From: Pannonibacter carbonis
Lineage (GTDB): Bacteria; Pseudomonadota; Alphaproteobacteria; Rhizobiales; Stappiaceae
DNA: 64,000 bases
Assembly: GCF_003012935.1 (NCBI RefSeq)
Contig: NZ_PUDR01000006.1
Coordinates: 1 to 64,000, forward strand
Direction: 5' to 3'
A model generated the notes under the pieces. The model searched no databases. It had not been told where the DNA came from and worked only from the letters and a program-made list of their open reading frames with translations. Both the position numbers and the translations under genes were made by a program. Below are positions 62,144-64,000 of the stretch, one piece after another; the stretch's first letter is position 1; every line of letters starts with the position of its first letter.

Positions 62144-62539
62144 TCAATACCAGTTCAGGGCTACGCGCGCCTCTTCGGACATGCGGTCCGGAGTCCAGGG
62201 CGGATCAAAGACCATCGACACGGACACGGCACCAACGCCAGGGACGGCGCCGATGGCGTTCTCGACCCAGCCCGGCATCTCGCCCGCGACCGGGCAGCCC
62301 GGTGCCGTCAGGGTCATGTCGACCTTGATCGAGCGGTCATCCTCGATATCGACCTTGTAGATCAAGCCCAGCTCGTAGATGTCGCAGGGGATCTCCGGAT
62401 CATAGACCGTCTTGAGGGCGGCAATGATATCGTCGGTGAGGCGCGCCAGCTCGTCCTCGGGGATGCCGGCGGTCGTCAGGTCCAGCGCCGTTGCGGCGGT
62501 GGTCGAGGCGTCAAGCCTTGCGGCGGAGGTGTCGTCCAT
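62144..62539 (-). CDS. sufT: SufT-like DUF59 (MIP18 family) protein
   Basis: 131 aa. MIP18/DUF59 domain: LKTVYDPEIPCDIYELGLIYKVDI, MTLTAPGCPVAGEMPGWVENAI and VFDPPWTPDRMSEEARVALNWY. Such proteins act in Fe-S cluster maturation, particularly under high demand. ATG 62539 overlaps the 3' end of sufS and is preceded by GAGGGA. An N-terminal extension of about 30 residues (Ala/Thr-rich) precedes the domain. The suf setting supports the name. Confidence 0.9.
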   Translation of the reverse strand: MDDTSAARLDASTTAATALDLTTAGIPEDELARLTDDIIAALKTVYDPEIPCDIYELGLIYKVDIEDDRSIKVDMTLTAPGCPVAGEMPGWVENAIGAVPGVGAVSVSMVFDPPWTPDRMSEEARVALNWY

Positions 62540-62549
62540 TGGGGGTCCC

Positions 62550-63797
62550 TCAGGCAAAGAACTTCTGGGCTTTCAGCAGCGCCTCGACCAGCACGTCGAC
62601 TTCCTCGAACGTGTTGTAGAGGCCAAAGCTTGCGCGGCAGGTGGAGGTCACGCCGTAACGGGCGAGCAAGGGCTGGGCACAATGGGTGCCCGCCCGGACC
62701 GCGACGCCGGAGCGGTCGATGATCGTGGCCACGTCATGGGCATGGGCACCTTCCATTTCGAAGGCGATGATCGCGCCCTTGCCCGGCGCGCTGCCGAAAA
62801 TGCGCAAGGAATTGAGCGCGGACAGCCGCTCCGTCGCATAATCGAGGAGCGCGGCCTCATGCCGGGCGATGCGGGCCCGGCCGACGCTTTCCATGTAGGT
62901 CAGCGCGGCACCCAGCCCGATGGCCTGGACAATCGGCGGCGTGCCGGCCTCGAAGCGATGCGGCGGATTGGCATAGCTGATCGCATCCTCGGTGACATCG
63001 GCGATCATCTCGCCGCCGCCGCAGAACGGACGCATGGCCTTCAGCGCATCCATCTTGCCGTAGAGCACACCGATGCCGGTCGGGCCGTAGACCTTGTGGC
63101 CGGTGAAGACATAGAAGTCGCAGTCGATGTCGCGCACGTCGACCGGCATGTGCACGGCGGCCTGGCTGCCGTCGACCAGTACCTTGATGCCGCGCTCATG
63201 GGCGATCCGGCAGATCTCCTTCACCGGCACCACCGTGCCCAGCACGTTGGACATGTGGGTGATGGCAACCAGTTTCGTCCGGTCGGTCAGCGCCGCCTCG
63301 AAGGCGTTGAGGTCAAAGGAGCCGTCCTCGCGCACATAGACCCACCTCAGCACCGCGCCATGGCGCTCGCGGTGGAAGTGCCAAGGCACGATGTTGGAGT
63401 GGTGCTCCATGATCGACAGGACGATCTCGTCGCCCGGCCCGAATGTCTCCGGCCCAAGGCCGTAGGAGACCAGATTGATCGCCTCGGTGGTGGAGCGGGT
63501 GAAGATGATCTCGTCGCCACTGCCGGCGTTGAGGAAGCGGCGGACAGTCTCGCGCGCGGCCTCATACGCTTCAGTCGCGGCATTTGAAAGAAAGTGCAAG
63601 CCACGGTGAACATTGGCATATTCACTCGAGTACGCCTTCACCATCGCGTCGATTACGGCCTGCGGCTTCTGGGCCGAGGCGCCGTTGTCGAGATACACCA
63701 GCGGCTTGCCATAGACCTGCCGCGACAGGATCGGGAAATCCTTGCGGATAGTCTCGACATCATAGGCCTTGTCGAGTGTTGCCGTCGCGACCGTCAT
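62550..63797 (-). CDS. sufS: Cysteine desulfurase SufS
   Basis: 415 aa, PLP-dependent group II cysteine desulfurase. Takes sulphur from cysteine and hands it to SufE/SufU for cluster assembly. YLDNGASAQKPQAVIDA, the PLP lysine in FTGHKVYGPTGIGVLYG, VTEDAISYANPPHRFEAGTP and the catalytic Cys387 (TSTCRASFGLYNT) fit SufS exactly. Overlaps or abuts sufT downstream; the sufD stop is 129 nt upstream, separated by palindromic sequence. Confidence 0.97.
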   Translation of the reverse strand: MTVATATLDKAYDVETIRKDFPILSRQVYGKPLVYLDNGASAQKPQAVIDAMVKAYSSEYANVHRGLHFLSNAATEAYEAARETVRRFLNAGSGDEIIFTRSTTEAINLVSYGLGPETFGPGDEIVLSIMEHHSNIVPWHFHRERHGAVLRWVYVREDGSFDLNAFEAALTDRTKLVAITHMSNVLGTVVPVKEICRIAHERGIKVLVDGSQAAVHMPVDVRDIDCDFYVFTGHKVYGPTGIGVLYGKMDALKAMRPFCGGGEMIADVTEDAISYANPPHRFEAGTPPIVQAIGLGAALTYMESVGRARIARHEAALLDYATERLSALNSLRIFGSAPGKGAIIAFEMEGAHAHDVATIIDRSGVAVRAGTHCAQPLLARYGVTSTCRASFGLYNTFEEVDVLVEALLKAQKFFA

Positions 63798-63846
63798 GCC
63801 GCCTGCTCCAGGGTTCTTGTGGGGCGAGCTTTGCCTGCCAGCCCCC

Positions 63847-63913
63847 GTCCCGGCCGTCTGCCGGGAGCGGATATCGTTTCAGCCAACCTGTCCCGGCCGG
63901 ATGCCGGGACGGG
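63847..63913. repeat. Paired palindromes between sufD and sufS
   Basis: Two hairpins with related stems: TCCCGGC/GCCGGGA (63848-63866) and GTCCCGGC/GCCGGGAC (63890-63910), the latter extended by further pairs to 11 bp. They share the CCCGGCC...GCCGGGA motif and are about 23 nt apart. No U-tract. They look like REP-type intergenic elements and could moderate sufS expression or stabilise upstream suf mRNA. Confidence 0.65.
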
Positions 63914-63926
63914 CGATTGCGGCGCC

Positions 63927-64000
63927 TCAGGCGACTGCGAGCCAGTCGCGCACGCGCTGTTCCAGAACGTCCGTCACGTCGTCCTCGCCGAACTCCTCGA
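63927..64000 (-). CDS. sufD: 3' end of sufD (runs off the window)
   Basis: The last 24 codons read EEFGEDDVTDVLEQRVRDWLAVA before TGA at 63927-63929. Conserved position upstream of sufS and the 'alter...vrdWL' type ending typical of SufD C-termini support the call. SufD is part of the SufBCD scaffold. The start lies beyond base 64000. Confidence 0.75.
   Translation of the reverse strand, partial: EEFGEDDVTDVLEQRVRDWLAVA

Overview
The window is about 64 kb of GC-rich bacterial chromosome, almost entirely housekeeping, with no rRNA, tRNA, CRISPR array or complete mobile element that I can see. Protein signatures and gene order point to an alphaproteobacterium of the Hyphomicrobiales (Rhizobiales): gyrA-coaD-ppiA-ppiB-queA-tgt; the chain argS / SPOR protein / nagZ / scpA / scpB / tatABC / serS / surE / pcm / nlpD-like / yajC / secD / secF; divergent ssb and uvrA with a GTTC-N7-GTTC LexA box; sufD-sufS-sufT-sufA; an ExoR homologue; and DUF1127 micro-genes carrying CCUCCUCCC stem-loops. 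A Stappiaceae-like lineage is possible, but the genus cannot be fixed from sequence reading alone.

Layout. 1-0.4 kb: the 3' end of a gene (perhaps a transposase) and a palindromic intergenic element. 0.4-5.7 kb: kdsA-eno (minus), then galU, a UDP-HexNAc dehydrogenase and a DUF4864 exported protein (plus). 5.7-14 kb: tgt, queA, a VOC protein, two cyclophilins, coaD and gyrA (minus), interrupted by two small exported-protein genes on the plus strand. 14-21 kb: marC, an RND pump with its adaptor, and a large L,D-transpeptidase. 21.7-25.8 kb: ssb and uvrA with an SOS box between them. 25.8-27.1 kb: two paralogous 49-residue DUF1127 genes, each followed by three stem-loops displaying an anti-Shine-Dalgarno CCUCCUCCC-type loop and ending in an intrinsic terminator, with a 16-bp tandem repeat between the units. 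27.1-34 kb: a lipoprotein with a possible papain-like triad, trmFO, and yajC-secD-secF followed by homologues of two mitochondrial complex I assembly factors. 34-51.3 kb: envelope, translation, Tat, condensin and cell-wall genes in a long minus-strand run, with an orphan FbpC-type ATPase inserted between scpB and tatA. 51.3-64 kb: dgt, erpA, xth, exoR, parE, a sulfotransferase-like gene, a DEAD-box helicase, a diguanylate cyclase, tenA and the distal part of a suf operon.

Functional links: envelope precursor synthesis and remodelling (kdsA, galU, UDP-HexNAc dehydrogenase, L,D-transpeptidase, nlpD-like, nagZ, SPOR protein, exoR); protein export (Sec and Tat); DNA topology and repair (gyrA, parE, ssb, uvrA, xth); tRNA modification (queA, tgt, trmFO); Fe-S and respiratory biogenesis (suf genes, erpA, NDUFAF3/NDUFAF6-like pair). 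The most unusual region is the doubled DUF1127/CCUCCUCCC locus at 25.98-27.09 kb, which resembles the Rhodobacter CcaF1-CcsR ('cuckoo' RNA) system.
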